Shown here one piece after another: positions 36,791 through 49,395 of a stretch of 64,000 nucleotides of DNA. Source of the stretch: Chionis minor (lineage: Eukaryota > Chordata > Aves > Charadriiformes > Chionididae); NCBI GenBank assembly GCA_013398295.1, contig VZSF01003319.1, forward strand, positions 62,001-126,000, written 5' to 3'. Made by a program: the position numbers and the translations under genes. Positions within the stretch are counted from its first letter, which is position 1. Every line of letters starts with the position of its first letter. Below the pieces are notes generated by a model. It did not search any database, had not been told where the DNA came from, and saw only the letters and a program-made list of their open reading frames with translations.

Positions 36791-37344
36791 ATGATTGTCC
36801 ACCTCTGCTCCGTTCTGGTGAGACCCCACCTGGAGTACTGCATCCAGCTCTGGATGCAGCGCAAGACAGACATGGGTTTGTTAGAGGAGGTCCAAGGAGG
36901 GCCGTGAACATGGTCAGAGGGCTGCAACATCTCTCTTGTGAATAAAGGCTGAGAGAGTTGGGGTTGTTCAGCTTGGAAAAGAGAAGGCTCTGGGGACACA
37001 ATTTTGCAACTTTTCAATATGTAAAGGGGGATTATCAGAAAGATAGATAGAGACTTTTTAACCAAGGTATGTAGTGACAGGACAAAGGACAACTGTTTAA
37101 GACTGAAAGAGAGTAGTCTTAGACTGGATACAAGGAAGACAATTTTTATGAGGAGCGTGGTGAGACAGAGGTGGAACAGGTTGCCCAGAGAAGGTGTGCA
37201 TGCCTTATGGTTGCAAATATTCAAGGCCAGATTGGATGGTGCTTTGAGCAACTGGATCTGGTGAAAGATAACCCTGTGTCTGTGGTTGGACTAGCTGATC
37301 TTTAAGCGTCCCTTGCCACCCAAACCAGCCTGTGATTCTATGAT
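36791..37344 (+). mobile_element. CR1 LINE, ORF2 tail and 3' UTR (degenerate)
   Basis: The first part translates as VRPHLEYCIQLW (codons from about 36818), the hallmark of the C-terminal reverse-transcriptase region of CR1 ORF2. It is followed by the ...AGGAGGTCCAAGGAGGGCC and GGGTTGTTCAGCTTGGAAAAG blocks, the CCCAGAGAAG block, and the 3' end TGTGATTCTATGAT. In-frame stops and small indels show that it is inactive and older than a fresh insertion. The element is 5'-truncated. The 161-codon minus-strand frame that covers most of it (37251-36766) is an antisense artefact of CR1, not a gene. Confidence 0.95.
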
Positions 37345-38813
37345 ACATCCACACTCTAATGACAGCTGTTATAAGGAGCACATTCAATTCTGAAGTGCCG
37401 TGACAAAGTCTTTCACAAAAGGCAATAAAACCAAATCTTTTTTTCCCTTTTAGCAGCTGGCTGTGTGCTCTGTTAGTTTATTCTAGAGATACCCACCGAT
37501 TCCTAAAAACATTATTAGAATAGCTCCTGAGAACTGGGACACGGGAGGACACTCATTCACTTTTAGCTTCTTTTTTTTCCCCTGCCCTTTAAAAATAATT
37601 CTTATTCTTCAGTGGTGTTTTATACACCAGATCTTGACTTGCACTCAATAACGTGCTGTACAGTTTCCTGTCAAAAAACTGCGTATTAAGATTGGTCTCT
37701 CATCAATTGCTCGAGCTGAGCACCAAGCCTGTAAACAGAAGCAAAGTGTCTGTTCTGTTAATCTAGATGGTTTTTAACCTGGATGTAGCTTCTGGTCATG
37801 AAATCATCTTTCAAGTAAAAGATGCTTTTTCCCAGATAAGCAACAAGGCTTTAATTAGAACATTAACTCAGTTTCTCTGCACTTTCCTTGTGCTAGAAAG
37901 TATTCTAACAAATTGAACTCAGGCCACCTAGTGACAAGAGCACGGGTTTTTTTCAGCCTTCCTTTTGTTTGTTTGCTTTAGAAATCTGTTTTAATCATTT
38001 TTCATAAGTAGTCTCTGTTGCTTCATCAAAGCAAGCAACATTTCAATTACTGAAACAGGCCATTTTCTTTTTCTGGCTCTGCAAGAAATCCAAGCTGAAA
38101 ACACATTCCCACCATTAGTTTTTTTCTCTTTGGAAAGTAGTAGCATTAAAAAAGCATAAACCACAAAACCCCCCAAAACCTGTAAATTTAGCATTATTAA
38201 ACAAACTAAACAAAATAAATAAAAGCAAATCGCAAAAGGATGACATTTTTCAAGCTGCCTTTTTGTACCACAGCTGCAAAACAAAGTAAACATTATATCG
38301 AAACATCTTATCTGCAGAAAATTCACACTCTGAGAGCCGTGATGGCTGGAAAACACTGATTGTCATAACGTTTTTCCAGTAGAAGTGCTGACAGAGAACA
38401 GTAATTTCTTCCCTCCAAAACTGTATTATCATTTATGTAACCAGGAAACTTTCTATTTTAAAGTTAATGTTTCATTAGTTTTTTTCATCAGAAAAAGTAC
38501 TGAAGCATAAGTGTACAAGCAACCTTTGAGCTTTAACCAGCATATTTTTTGTGATGGGGTGCTTTCACAATAATGTCTCAGACTACTGCTAGTAGAATCA
38601 TAGCCAAGATTGGGAATAAAAAGCTGAGAGTGGAAAATGAAAATTCCCTCCATCTCAGGAAACCTACGGGACAAATTGGATTTAGCTCAGATAGGAAGAA
38701 GCAGACTAAGTAACCTTGCCTAATATTTTCTGCATACCATGAGAAAACCATGCCCAGAAAACTACTTCCATTCATCTTCAAATACATTGATGTGCAAGGC
38801 ACATAAATAAATT
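37345..38813. other. Noncoding unique sequence
   Basis: AT-rich unique DNA with an A/T-rich section at 37990-38240. The minus frame there (38356-37991) looks hydrophobic by composition but has no recognised family. Confidence 0.6.
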
Positions 38814-38850
38814 AAAAAAAAAAAAAAAACAAAAACAAAAAAGAAAGAAA
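38814..38850 (+). repeat. A-rich simple repeat
   Basis: Sixteen A are followed by CAAAAAC and GAAAGAAAG units. No retroposed sequence was identified upstream. Confidence 0.85.
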
Positions 38851-41800
38851 GGGAGACCATTGCTATAGATAAAACCAGCCACTGCAGTGTAGCCTAGCAC
38901 AGAGTACGCATAAGGAAATTGTGGGAGATGCAGTTTAGGTGAATCCTAACACTCTTAAGCAATACTTTAGTTCCCCAAACTAACCTCACTGTTATTGGGT
39001 GATATTGAACAGTTATCTCTGCTCAACAGGTCAAGTTTATGTTTAAATTGCAAATAAAAAACCCCCTAAGATTAATAACAGCAGTTTTAGTGGGGTCCAA
39101 AGAGTGGGCAACTGTTGCATTACTGAGTGGAAGAAATCCTTCCTCCTCTGAGAATAACTGCAGGGCACTTGTATCGGAATATGTATTTTTGCAGATAAGA
39201 GGACCAATAAGTAAAAGTAACGCCCCTCAAATGGCATACAGTTTGTGGAAAGTCAACTGGAAAGCAACACAAACTACTTGGACCTTAAATTCCAAAATAC
39301 CTAATTGAACACTGGAGCTGGTGTACAAGGGATCCTCTTCCAAGATGTTATTATTTTCATAGCATTTCCTTAAAGTCTTCTCCTGGAATGAGTATGCTCT
39401 TAGAATATGATAGTACACTAGATACAGAGAAGGACAAACAAAGCTTTGTTAAAATATTTTTGTACTGAATTTATCATTTTGAAGGTCCAGGTAAATTTCA
39501 GTCTTTAAATAAATCTTTGCCTAAAAAACATATGACATTCTGTGTATTTGCCTGCCCAGACACTAAATCATCAAAACTTGTAAGCACTATCAATTATTCA
39601 CAGTGACTGTGGTACAAGCATGGATGCCTGCAGTTATTAATTTATGGCATAAATTCATCCAGCTGAGAAGTCTTGAAAGAACAATAAAGCCCTGTGTGTT
39701 TTGTTGGGAAATTGCAGTGGGGCCTGAAGAGCTGTTTACTGTTAGCTGGATTTCCAAAACAAGACCATCCGTACCAGCTTACAGACATATTCAGATCTAT
39801 TGGTGGGCATAGTAATCTGCTAAGAACAACAATTTTCTTGCAACGGAACAGTGATTAAATCATACCAGGCTCATATAATTCAGCAGTCCAGTCCTTTCTA
39901 CCACGCTTTATGACAAATTCTGTCTACACAGATACTGATTCACAAGGGACTAAAGTACATACCCAACTTTAATCACCCAGATGTGCTAATTTGGCCTTAG
40001 CAAATTAGGCTGCATAGGCTCTGAAGATTTCCCCCCCCCCAACAGTAAGTCTATGTAGAAGAAGTATCAAAAGGATCATAGAGAATTAAGCAAAAAACCT
40101 GAGAAAACATCACTTATAAATGATACAACAATGCCTACCAAACCACTGTAATAATGACTACAGCATATTGTTTACACCGTATCATGTATACCATGGGTAC
40201 TAGCATTTTAACAGTATTAAAACTTTAATAGCAATTAAAGTCTTAAGAAAGGGAGAATTTGCAGAATTTTATTTTTTTATTTCTTTTTTTTTTAACCAAG
40301 AAGAGGGCTTTCCTTGTATATTTTTTATCCAGAGCCTAGCGTCAGAAGTGCTGTATGTGAATTGTGGGGAAGGTACCCCACACTCAACCTCTCCCCCCAG
40401 TCCCTACTTCCAGTGTAGCCAAAGCATCTTCTTTGTGCTTTACAATAAAACTATATGAGGAAATTGATAACTGTCCTGAAGTTCAGGAACCTGGGTCATT
40501 GGCACTAAGTTAACGCACACAATTTAAGCATGTAATTGTTTAGTTCAGTTGAACTGATGAGTATCAACAGCTCTTGATACGTATAGGTGGTTGCAGAATT
40601 CGGTGAGGCTACGTAGGTAATGCCATTTCTAACCTTTCTGTATCAGTTGCAAAGGTTCTTCCCTCAGCCATATGTGACCTAATAACAGGCACAAATACAG
40701 CACAAACTCCCTAAAGAAGTTTGTTCTACTGGTAGACAGATGTCCAGAGCAGGGGTAACAAGTAAATCTTGCCCAGATTTGCCTGTATTCTGGACAGGTT
40801 GGTATCTTCCACTTTCCTGTGACTGATCCCACATTTTACTACTTTTCAGGAGTATCTCCAGCACAACAAGACGACCATAGAGAGGACCTGCCTAACCAGG
40901 AAGAGCTGGTCAGATTTACACTAATTTATTCCACAGGGAATATTAAGTTTACTCTCTAAGTTCCCATTAAAGAAAGGGTTGCACAGCTATGCCAAAGACC
41001 TAAAGTATTGTATGTATTTGATGTTACTGGCTGACATGGTATGAAACTGACTCACTAATAAATGAGAAATACCTTGATGCAAAGAAAACATGCTTTTTTA
41101 TGTAGTGCTTCAGATGCTTTGTTAATTGTCTTAAAAATATTTCCTGATATTTAAAATAAATTTGTATATTTTTACTGTTAATCAATGTCATATACTTTAT
41201 TATTCCTTCATAATATCACAGTAAAAGTTATTTTGAAGTCAAGATTTCTAAGTATTTCTTATAATAAGGGATTTACCTTTATCCATGAGTATTTGACTTT
41301 TACTTAAACTCTGCATCCAGCTCAGATAATTAATTTCTTTTACTTCATCTAAAAGAACAAAACACATAATATGACATGGAATGTTGTTAATTCATATTTA
41401 AGCAAAACAGAACATATATAAACAAACATATTTAAATAAACATACTTCATTTATTAGCTTCCAGGGTCTCTCTGTATTACTTCATTAAATAAAGCAATTA
41501 AAAATTGTGTCGTATAACTCACACCTTGAATTGAGCAACATTAGCTAAGTTGTTTTTCTATGGACTTTAAAACCATCACTTCCTTGCAAAGTAGTATCCA
41601 ATACAAATTTGACCCACTGCAGATCAAATTGAAGGGGAATGGCCTTATTAATTTCCTAATTTAGTTTCATTGCATGGATTATAACCGTACAACAAAAGAT
41701 AGCGGCACAAATACATTTGAAAGTGATAAAAGGATAAGATCATAAATGCCACTTTAGAAGATACTATCTTTGCAATCAATTTAATCCTTTGATATAGGGA

Positions 41801-44800
41801 AGTATGTTTTCTTTGGTTCAAACTCACACGGAAAAACTGCACTCTTAAATTCAAAGCAAATGCTGTGTTTTACATAAGCGGGCTGCATCATCCAGCCTCA
41901 AGCATCCAAGCCATCTTAAACAAGAGCAAACACAAAATCACATTTTATAAATACTCTAGAAATATATTAAGACAAATACAATAAATGAAACGTTCACATA
42001 ATACTTAATAGAAACTGAAATGCCACCAAGACCCTAGAAGCTCAGAATTAGAAGCAGCTCTTCCAAACGCTTATAAACATAACCGTAAAACATATTATCA
42101 TAGTCTAAACTTGCAAAAAGTATTTTGCACATTCCCACTGAACATTTCCAGCCTTTAGCAGTATTTCAATATAGCTACATTAGTGTAGTGATGCTTTCGA
42201 CTAACTCATCTGCCACTCTACTTAGATGTAAGAAGAAATAATAATGGTATTTTAAGTATCTCCTTTAAGTATCTCCCTAATTTTAAACGCAGATTTACTG
42301 TATTTCCCTTTAGCACCTGGTCAGTGGAAGGCCTGTCAAGCTATTGTTTTTGAGATGAAAAAACAGCAATGGCACAATATAGTGCAGTTTTTCAAAAAAA
42401 TCAGGAGGGACGACACTCTAAGGATAGGGGAAAGAAAAGAAATTAAGAACCATCATATTTTAAAAGGAAACGTAAGGTAAATGTGTCTGTTCTATTCTTG
42501 TTATTAGTGTATTGAATAAAAGAAAACCCCAGGAAGCAGAACAGTAGATCATATAGGGTATGTAGAGACATTGTTGGGGAAAAGGTTAGATACACCATTC
42601 TCTGCAAATACTGTCGGTCAAAAAAAAATTTACCTGACAGATGAATGAAAGTGTTGAAAAGTTCACCACTCCTTCTTGAATAATGGTGTTTAATAAAGAT
42701 GTTGCCTGTTTTCAGCTATGCTGCGCTCAAAGTTAAGAGAGATGACACAAATTTATACATGTATCCAAAACCAGAATTCCCTTTTAAAATTCTGAGGTTA
42801 AGTGGAAGGGCTGTATTTGAGATTAGCATAATCTCTCAATTATGAGAGTCTCTTAATTATTTATAATTTTTAAGAAACAGCTTTCATAATATTCAAGTCA
42901 GGGCTATGTTGTACTGCTCAGAGAGTTAACAGATCTACGGTTCCCCTGGGAAAACTGGGAACGGCACAGCTCCTCTCCAGGCATCCAAATAGGTGCCAGA
43001 AGTAAGCAAATGATGCATCCAATTCCTCCACAGCATGCCTGGCATTTGTTATCATGGCTCATGGAGCCCATCTCTCTAATGTCCTTGGAGCAATATGCTA
43101 CTGTAAGGGAGGCAAGCGAGAAGTATCTGTACCTTAGACTCTAACTTTTTTTCTCATGCAAAAAAGAAAGAATAACTCACGTTGTCCTTCCAGATCCTCA
43201 TACCATGGAAAGACCGTGCTTCCCTTTATGTTTATTGCTCACCATAAGGTCAGCTGCTGCTGCTGTCTGGCACACGGTAATAACCAGCAAACACTGACTT
43301 TGCAATGACTTCTGCTATAGCTCCATAGTTGTGCCCATAGTGTGTGCTCAATAAGCTGAACATTCCCTTCTGTTTTTGCTAGATATGCCCCTAATTTTGC
43401 TGTTTGTGGAGAAAATATATTTAACATGCAGCTACACTAAGTCTAATAGATAGTCTCACCTCTAAAAACATCTCACCAAGAGCAAAAGGACCTGGGTGAG
43501 ACATGCTAGAGCTTCAGTAGCAGAGGTCCTGTGAGGAGAGCCTCTGCCTCATGGAAATGAAAATAAACCTTCAAGTAACTTCTGGTGTGAAACCGTTATG
43601 AACTAATTTCATTTAAGACGCTGAGCTCTGGATATTATAAAAAATAACCACAAAACTTTTTGCAGGTAACCATCAAAGAGGAAAAAGTACAAACTGAGTC
43701 ATGAAACTCAACTATTTTGTTGGACACACTGAAAAATATGAAATGTAATAAACAACAAAAGGTAACAGCATTTTCAAGGATCAATTACAAGGCTTAATAA
43801 AAGAATGGTGAACTTATTTTCTGTTCCAAGAGTAATTGCGAGACTTAAATTCTAATGCAATTCTACCAAAACATTTTTACATGGAAAAATGCCAAAACCC
43901 CGTATTTTTTATATGGAAATAAAATGCTCAAAATATTTTGATTATTCAAAGTATCTCATTTTGGTAAACAAAATATTTCGTACCTGCTTCAGTCTTTATA
44001 TTTGCAAACAATGGAATCGTACACATACCATACAAATTTTTAAAAAATGCAAAAGGGTGGGATTTTTTTGAAATGGAAAATTCTACTGTTCCTTTCTAGC
44101 AGTGAAATAGGAGCATTCACATTTTTTAATGAAATTCTCTTCAGACTGTCACGTTTCCACAAAACATTTCACTTTAAATGAATCAGCATTTTCTAACTGA
44201 GAAATACTCCATCAGAAAAATTCTGGCCAGCTCTACTCAAAACGACAAGCGAGAAAATCTTCTAACTATTTAACGGGGATTGCCATCAAATCAAATCACT
44301 GTAGTGCGTTACATCGAGCTGCCAGCAGTATGGCAGCTGAGCCAGGCTTCCCATCCACTGTCTGTCTTCCACTCTTCATCTGTCATTTCAGCAGCCTTCC
44401 TCCACACCCTTTGCCACCGAAAAATAAGGCACTGGAAGAGTCTTGAGATGAACAGCACCAAACCGAAGCAGCCAGAAGAGAGGCTGGCAGGGAGAAGCCT
44501 CCCTGTATTTCCAAAGAAGATTCAACACCGCTAAAAAGCCTTCCCCAGAATGGGACTTGCTGTCCTACCAACTGAGCTGTCAAGCGTGGAGGAACTTTCC
44601 GCATGGACCACTATCAAAAAGCAAATATAAATCAGAAACAATGGTAAACTAGCAATATCTGATAAAAATAGATGAGAAACACTATAGAAATACTTAGGAC
44701 AGATACCAAAGGGCAGGCTGTGATGTCCCACAGGAGAACATAATCCTGCAACCTCTAAGTAGAGGTAAGTAGAAGAAAGAAGTCTGGTCAATTTCAAACT

Positions 44801-45889
44801 TGTGAGAACTTAGAGATACGTTTAAATCTGCTGTAAAGCAATATAAATACATCAAATTGGTCTAACATTGACTTTTAAGCTGTGCTATTCAAAGGCGGCG
44901 TTAGCTGCACTGTTCCCATTAAAGGAGCCGAGGATTTGCCCACTCACACTGAGTGTGAGGATGGCACCACGCCACGCCAGAATGCTCTCAGGTCTGCACA
45001 CGTCCAACAGCTGCTTTCCAGTTTTACTCAGCAAACATGCAGTGATTCTTTTACAATTCTTACTTTAAAATACACCCCACAAAGAGTACCTTCATTCAGC
45101 TGTCACAGCTTTCAGTGGCATTTTTGCTTCCGCTGCCTGCATTACAGTGGCATTAAAGGCAAAGGGCCTTTAGAAGAAAGCCAGAGTTAAGTGTTGTTAA
45201 GATCTATCCTGTTTTCTCCTTCACCCATTGCTCTGGAAAGAACTTCGAAATATCTTAAAGCCAGAAGCCCAAAGTCTGTTTTATATCCAAATACATTTAA
45301 ACTAAATGTCGCTTAAAACACTGACCAGCAGCAGTTTCAAGCCTGTGCTAACCTCACCTGATGACACATCATCCCCTCCTTATTAAAACTAATCCTGTAA
45401 CAGTTTAGCGGGCCAGTCTTCATGCCTCTCTATGATGTATTTGTTGACTTACTGGTTTTCACATTTCTTACAAATTCAAGCACTTTAGCCCCCCTAATGC
45501 AAAGCAGGGAAGCTTTCATCTTTCTTATGGAGTCATTAGGGCAATAAAGGAAAATTTCTCCCAAGCCTTTTTATCTATTTCTCTCCTGTGCATTGTAATA
45601 AACCCTTCCAAATTTTCTGAATTAATCTTTTGCCTGGGGAAGGGGGAAAAACCAAAAAAATCCCCCAAACCCTAACACCTACCAGCGACCTGAGGGAAGC
45701 TGCCTTCAGCAGAATGTGAATCCCTCTCCACTGATGGATCTCTGCCTGCCTAATTAAACTGCGGACAGTGAACTCTAGGCTATAACTCTGCTCCTCACAG
45801 AACAGCAATTCATCATTTTGCCACGCAGCTCGTGTTGTCAGGACAATCTTTTGTCATATGTAACATGCCAGTTTTTGTTTTGATAGGTG
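38851..45889. other. Noncoding unique sequence
   Basis: About 7 kb of very AT-rich DNA without recognisable genes or mobile elements. Small items are a C10 run at 40031-40040, a palindrome CTCTCA-ATTA-TGAGAG at 42833-42848 inside a TAAT-rich stretch, and a TTTAAGTATCTCC tandem pair near 42252-42277. Frames at 44280-45190 overlap on both strands and encode nothing recognised. Confidence 0.6.
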
Positions 45890-46070
45890 ACTTTTAATTG
45901 AACCATAATGCCATTGCTGCCAGAGTATGAGAGGACTGAAGTTATAAATCATAAACCCAGATCTATAGCACTTAGGCTCTTGGAAGTGTGTGATTGTTAA
46001 AGGAGCCTGACGCTATTAGGATTTCCAAGAGAAATGAGCTGCTATCAAATGGTACATGCCATGGTATAGA
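45890..46070. promoter_or_regulatory. Possible conserved noncoding segment
   Basis: Repeat-free sequence with TTTTAATTGA, AACCATAATGCCATTG and GTGATTGTTAAAGGAGC. It has balanced composition and no frame. It has the texture of a conserved enhancer but no independent support. Confidence 0.13.
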
Positions 46071-49000
46071 GACACAACAATTATTTATGTAGATTTATAA
46101 AAGTACAATAAATGTAACAGGTGGTGCAATAAGCCACCTGATGAGCAAGTTATGATGAACGCTATTGGACTGGTTATAACTTCTTTAAAGTATTTGAGTT
46201 TATATCCTTGCAGATCTCATAAATTGAGAAATGCTTCAGTAATTTCAAACAACTGAGCACAATGATAGGTAATTTGCAGCTAGTAAGAGCTTTTTACGGC
46301 TACTGCAATTAGTAAGCGCAAGCAGAAGTCTTGAATAATAGCTCAACTCATAGATATAAAAAACTGTAAAATCAGAGAATAAAATTAACATTGCTAGAAA
46401 AGGAAGTGATGGCAAAAAAGCCAGATTAATTATCAAAAGCCGTGAAAAATCTTCCGTTTAACAACACAGAGACTTTCCCAGCTCTCATATTACAATAATG
46501 CAGTATTACAGCAAAATCCCCATCCTACCATGAGCGTGACTATCTATGGTAAAATCCCTACAGATGTATGAAAGTTGGGCAAGAGGAGAAATGTTCCTCT
46601 CCTTTATTGCACAAAAGATCACCATTTTCTTCTAAATAATTCACCTGTTTTCACTGTTAATAAGCAATTTTGTGCATGAGCATAAAATAATGCATAGGTT
46701 TGTCAAGTTTGAAGCTTCTCAGTTACTCTTTAAGAAAGTAAAGCTATGTTGGTATTAAGTTGCTTTTACCAAGAAGGACTTCTATCTATTCCAAGGCACC
46801 AGAATTTTGCAAACAGCATCTCAGATGAAATCATTGCAAGGTATATACCAATGAATCTTCAAAAACCCTGCTCCTGATCGAACTATCCGAAAACAGGTCT
46901 TCCTGATATTCACGGACAGGAAGAGGGAGACCCTTCCTTGCCAGCCTTCATTTTTCTCAAACATGGGGATTTAAATCACTCTCTAATTCTCTACATAGCC
47001 CCTCAGATCTCAAAGGCACAGGGGCACTTTGCTCCCCTTCCCAGCCAGGCATTGGCTTTGCGTCACATTTTTCTTTTCCCTACTAAATTTCCCTACTGCT
47101 TACATGGGGGCAGTGATTTACCTCCTGAACAACAAGTCAGCAGGAACCCTTCACGTGTGAGCTCCATTTTAATCACTAGACTGGCCTTGATTAGGCCACC
47201 TGATCAAAGCAATATTTAACACAATAGGCAAGGAAATTAGAAAACTAATTCCACTGTGGTTTAGTTTTGGGGGTTTTTTTTGACACCAGGCAAGTCAGCT
47301 GTGAGAATTCAGTCATTTCCTCATTTTTGCCTGATCATACCCTTATTTGCAGAATTAAAGGATATTTCACTTGAATTTTTTTTTTTATTTGTATTGTATA
47401 ATTATTATAGTTCTAAAGAAATACTTAACACATGCAATATGAAGACACAGTATCTTTCCGCATCTTAGGTTAGATCTCTCCAGCCTACCTTCTCCAGACG
47501 GCAAAGCTGTTTTTTCACACAGACACAGAAGTTAAAATTCAGTTAGCCCACCTAAACATTATGGAAATAATTTGGAATTAGCAATCACTGCAGAAAACAG
47601 TAGTTTCATTATACCATTTTAAATTTTAATTGTAAGTGATGAATAAAAGCAAAAAGGCTCTGACTTTAAAGATCATTTCTACCTTGAACTGTTTCAGTGG
47701 AAAATTGGTTTAAAAAAATATTATCTGAAACTAGCCTCAACTAAAGTAGCTATCATCTAATTGCTTGTCTTTTGCATGCTTTCTTTTTTAAAGAAGGTAG
47801 TATCTAAAAATTATTCTGCATTTCAGTTTTGCCAGCTTCAGGTTACAAAGTCACCCTGCAGACTGCTTATGTTATAATTGATAACTGATGGAGTATTGCT
47901 ATGTTTTTAATCTTCCTGAAACTGCAGTTTTGAAATTAGAGACATTTATCACTCCATTTAACCAGCTACGAAGATATGAAAAAATGTTTAGTCAGTATTT
48001 CCAGAATTCAATCACACAATCAAAACATGTTCTGTCCCACCATTAACAGACAGCTTACTAGCTCTGTCACTTAATGCAGCTGAAATGCAATTGACAGAAT
48101 GACAAATCTTTTTATGAGAAGTCTGAGTCACATCAAATTAGTCACACAGAGATGTTAGTAACATATAACCTGCAAAGATGTAATGTCTTTCTGATTTTAT
48201 ACTTTCCGTGTTGTTATTCAGCCACTGCTGCACAGATAGAGATAGAATGTCTTTTTGATTTTAAAGTACTCCTGCTACCACTTGTACAGCGTTTTATAAT
48301 TAGTTTTATGCCAGGGCAAAGAAATCACATAATATGTGAAGCTGAAGATGTGAAAATGTATCTAGCAAAAACTAATTTACACAAATATTACACTATTTAT
48401 TATACACCAACTTTATTATACGCAGAAATTTCTTGAGCTTCAATCTACAAAATCAAACCTCAAAGGCGGGATCCTTGCAATATATGTTCCAGCTGGACTA
48501 TTATATCTAGATTATATGAGATTCTTATTCAAACCTGGTCTCTCAGAGCTACTTGGTGCTCTCTGTTGGACTGATAATTTGACTTACAGTACGGGTGCCT
48601 TTGCTCCAGAACAAATCCATAAACCAACAAAGCAAAGCAAAGCATAAAACCCACACGATGATCCATTTGCCCCACCAGCAGCTCTGAGATATGTAGTTAA
48701 AACACAGTGTCAGTCTCAATGGTATTGTAGCTTACTGGGGAATAAGTCTTTCTGGCTCCACTGGGTGGCTAGGGTCAGATTTTGACATAAAGATACGTGC
48801 CTGAGGACTAAAAAGAAAAGAAGATTTTTGTTAGCTCGGTTTCACAATAAAGGGAAGATTTCCTGTGCCTGAGGTTTCCCATTACTGAATACGAAAAACC
48901 TCAGTTTTAAATACACAGGCAGCCACCATTAAACAGAAGGAAATGGTAGAAAATGCTTAGAATTGAAAACGCAAAATTAGATTATTGCTTATTGCGATCA

Positions 49001-49139
49001 TTATGATCTCGGCAGTGACTTAAGTATCTTTAATTAACTCACTGGCATGCCAGTCATGCTTATAGCACTGCTTTGAATACGCAGCGCTACCGAAATCTAT
49101 ACGTTTCAAAAACAGTGACTATCACATAACTACTTAAGA
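46071..49139. other. Noncoding unique sequence
   Basis: AT-rich unique DNA with a T10-type run near 47379. No gene or repeat family was recognised. Confidence 0.6.
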
Positions 49140-49395
49140 ACCGTTTGAGCAGGCATTGCTGCATGTGCATGGGCCCATGCTGACTACAGCAAGCATCCTG
49201 GAAGCTGCTCTCAAGACCAAATTTGTGGTTATCCAGGCTGGGCTGGACCATGACCTCCGGAGAACCACGTTGGCTTTGTTCCTCACAAAGCACCGTGGTG
49301 GACAGAGCTTGTTCATGGGAAGCCTAAAGGACACGAGCACTGCAGCTTTCAGGCAGCAAATGGAGTTGAACCTCTTGGTCCTGTCTTTGGAAAAA
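49140..49395. other. Unidentified dense patch, open on both strands
   Basis: The plus strand is open for 89 codons (49156-49425), and two minus frames of 68 codons overlap it. The patch is richer in GC than its surroundings and its borders are fairly sharp. It could be a decayed exon, a processed copy of an unknown transcript, or an unrecognised old repeat. I see no domain in any of the three products and no matching pair of splice sites. Confidence 0.2.

Noticed and set aside
36766..37251. 161-codon minus-strand frame
   Set aside because: It is antisense to the CR1 fragment. Its start resembles the minus frame at 12301-12525 because both copy the same CR1 3' region in reverse.
38590..38602. 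AGAATCATAG resembling a reversed CR1 3' end
   Set aside because: The similarity stops after ten bases and none of the neighbouring CR1 blocks follows.
38814..38850. Poly-A as the tail of a processed pseudogene
   Set aside because: No protein-like or transcript-like body was recognised upstream and no flanking target duplication was seen. The same holds for the poly-A at 16239.
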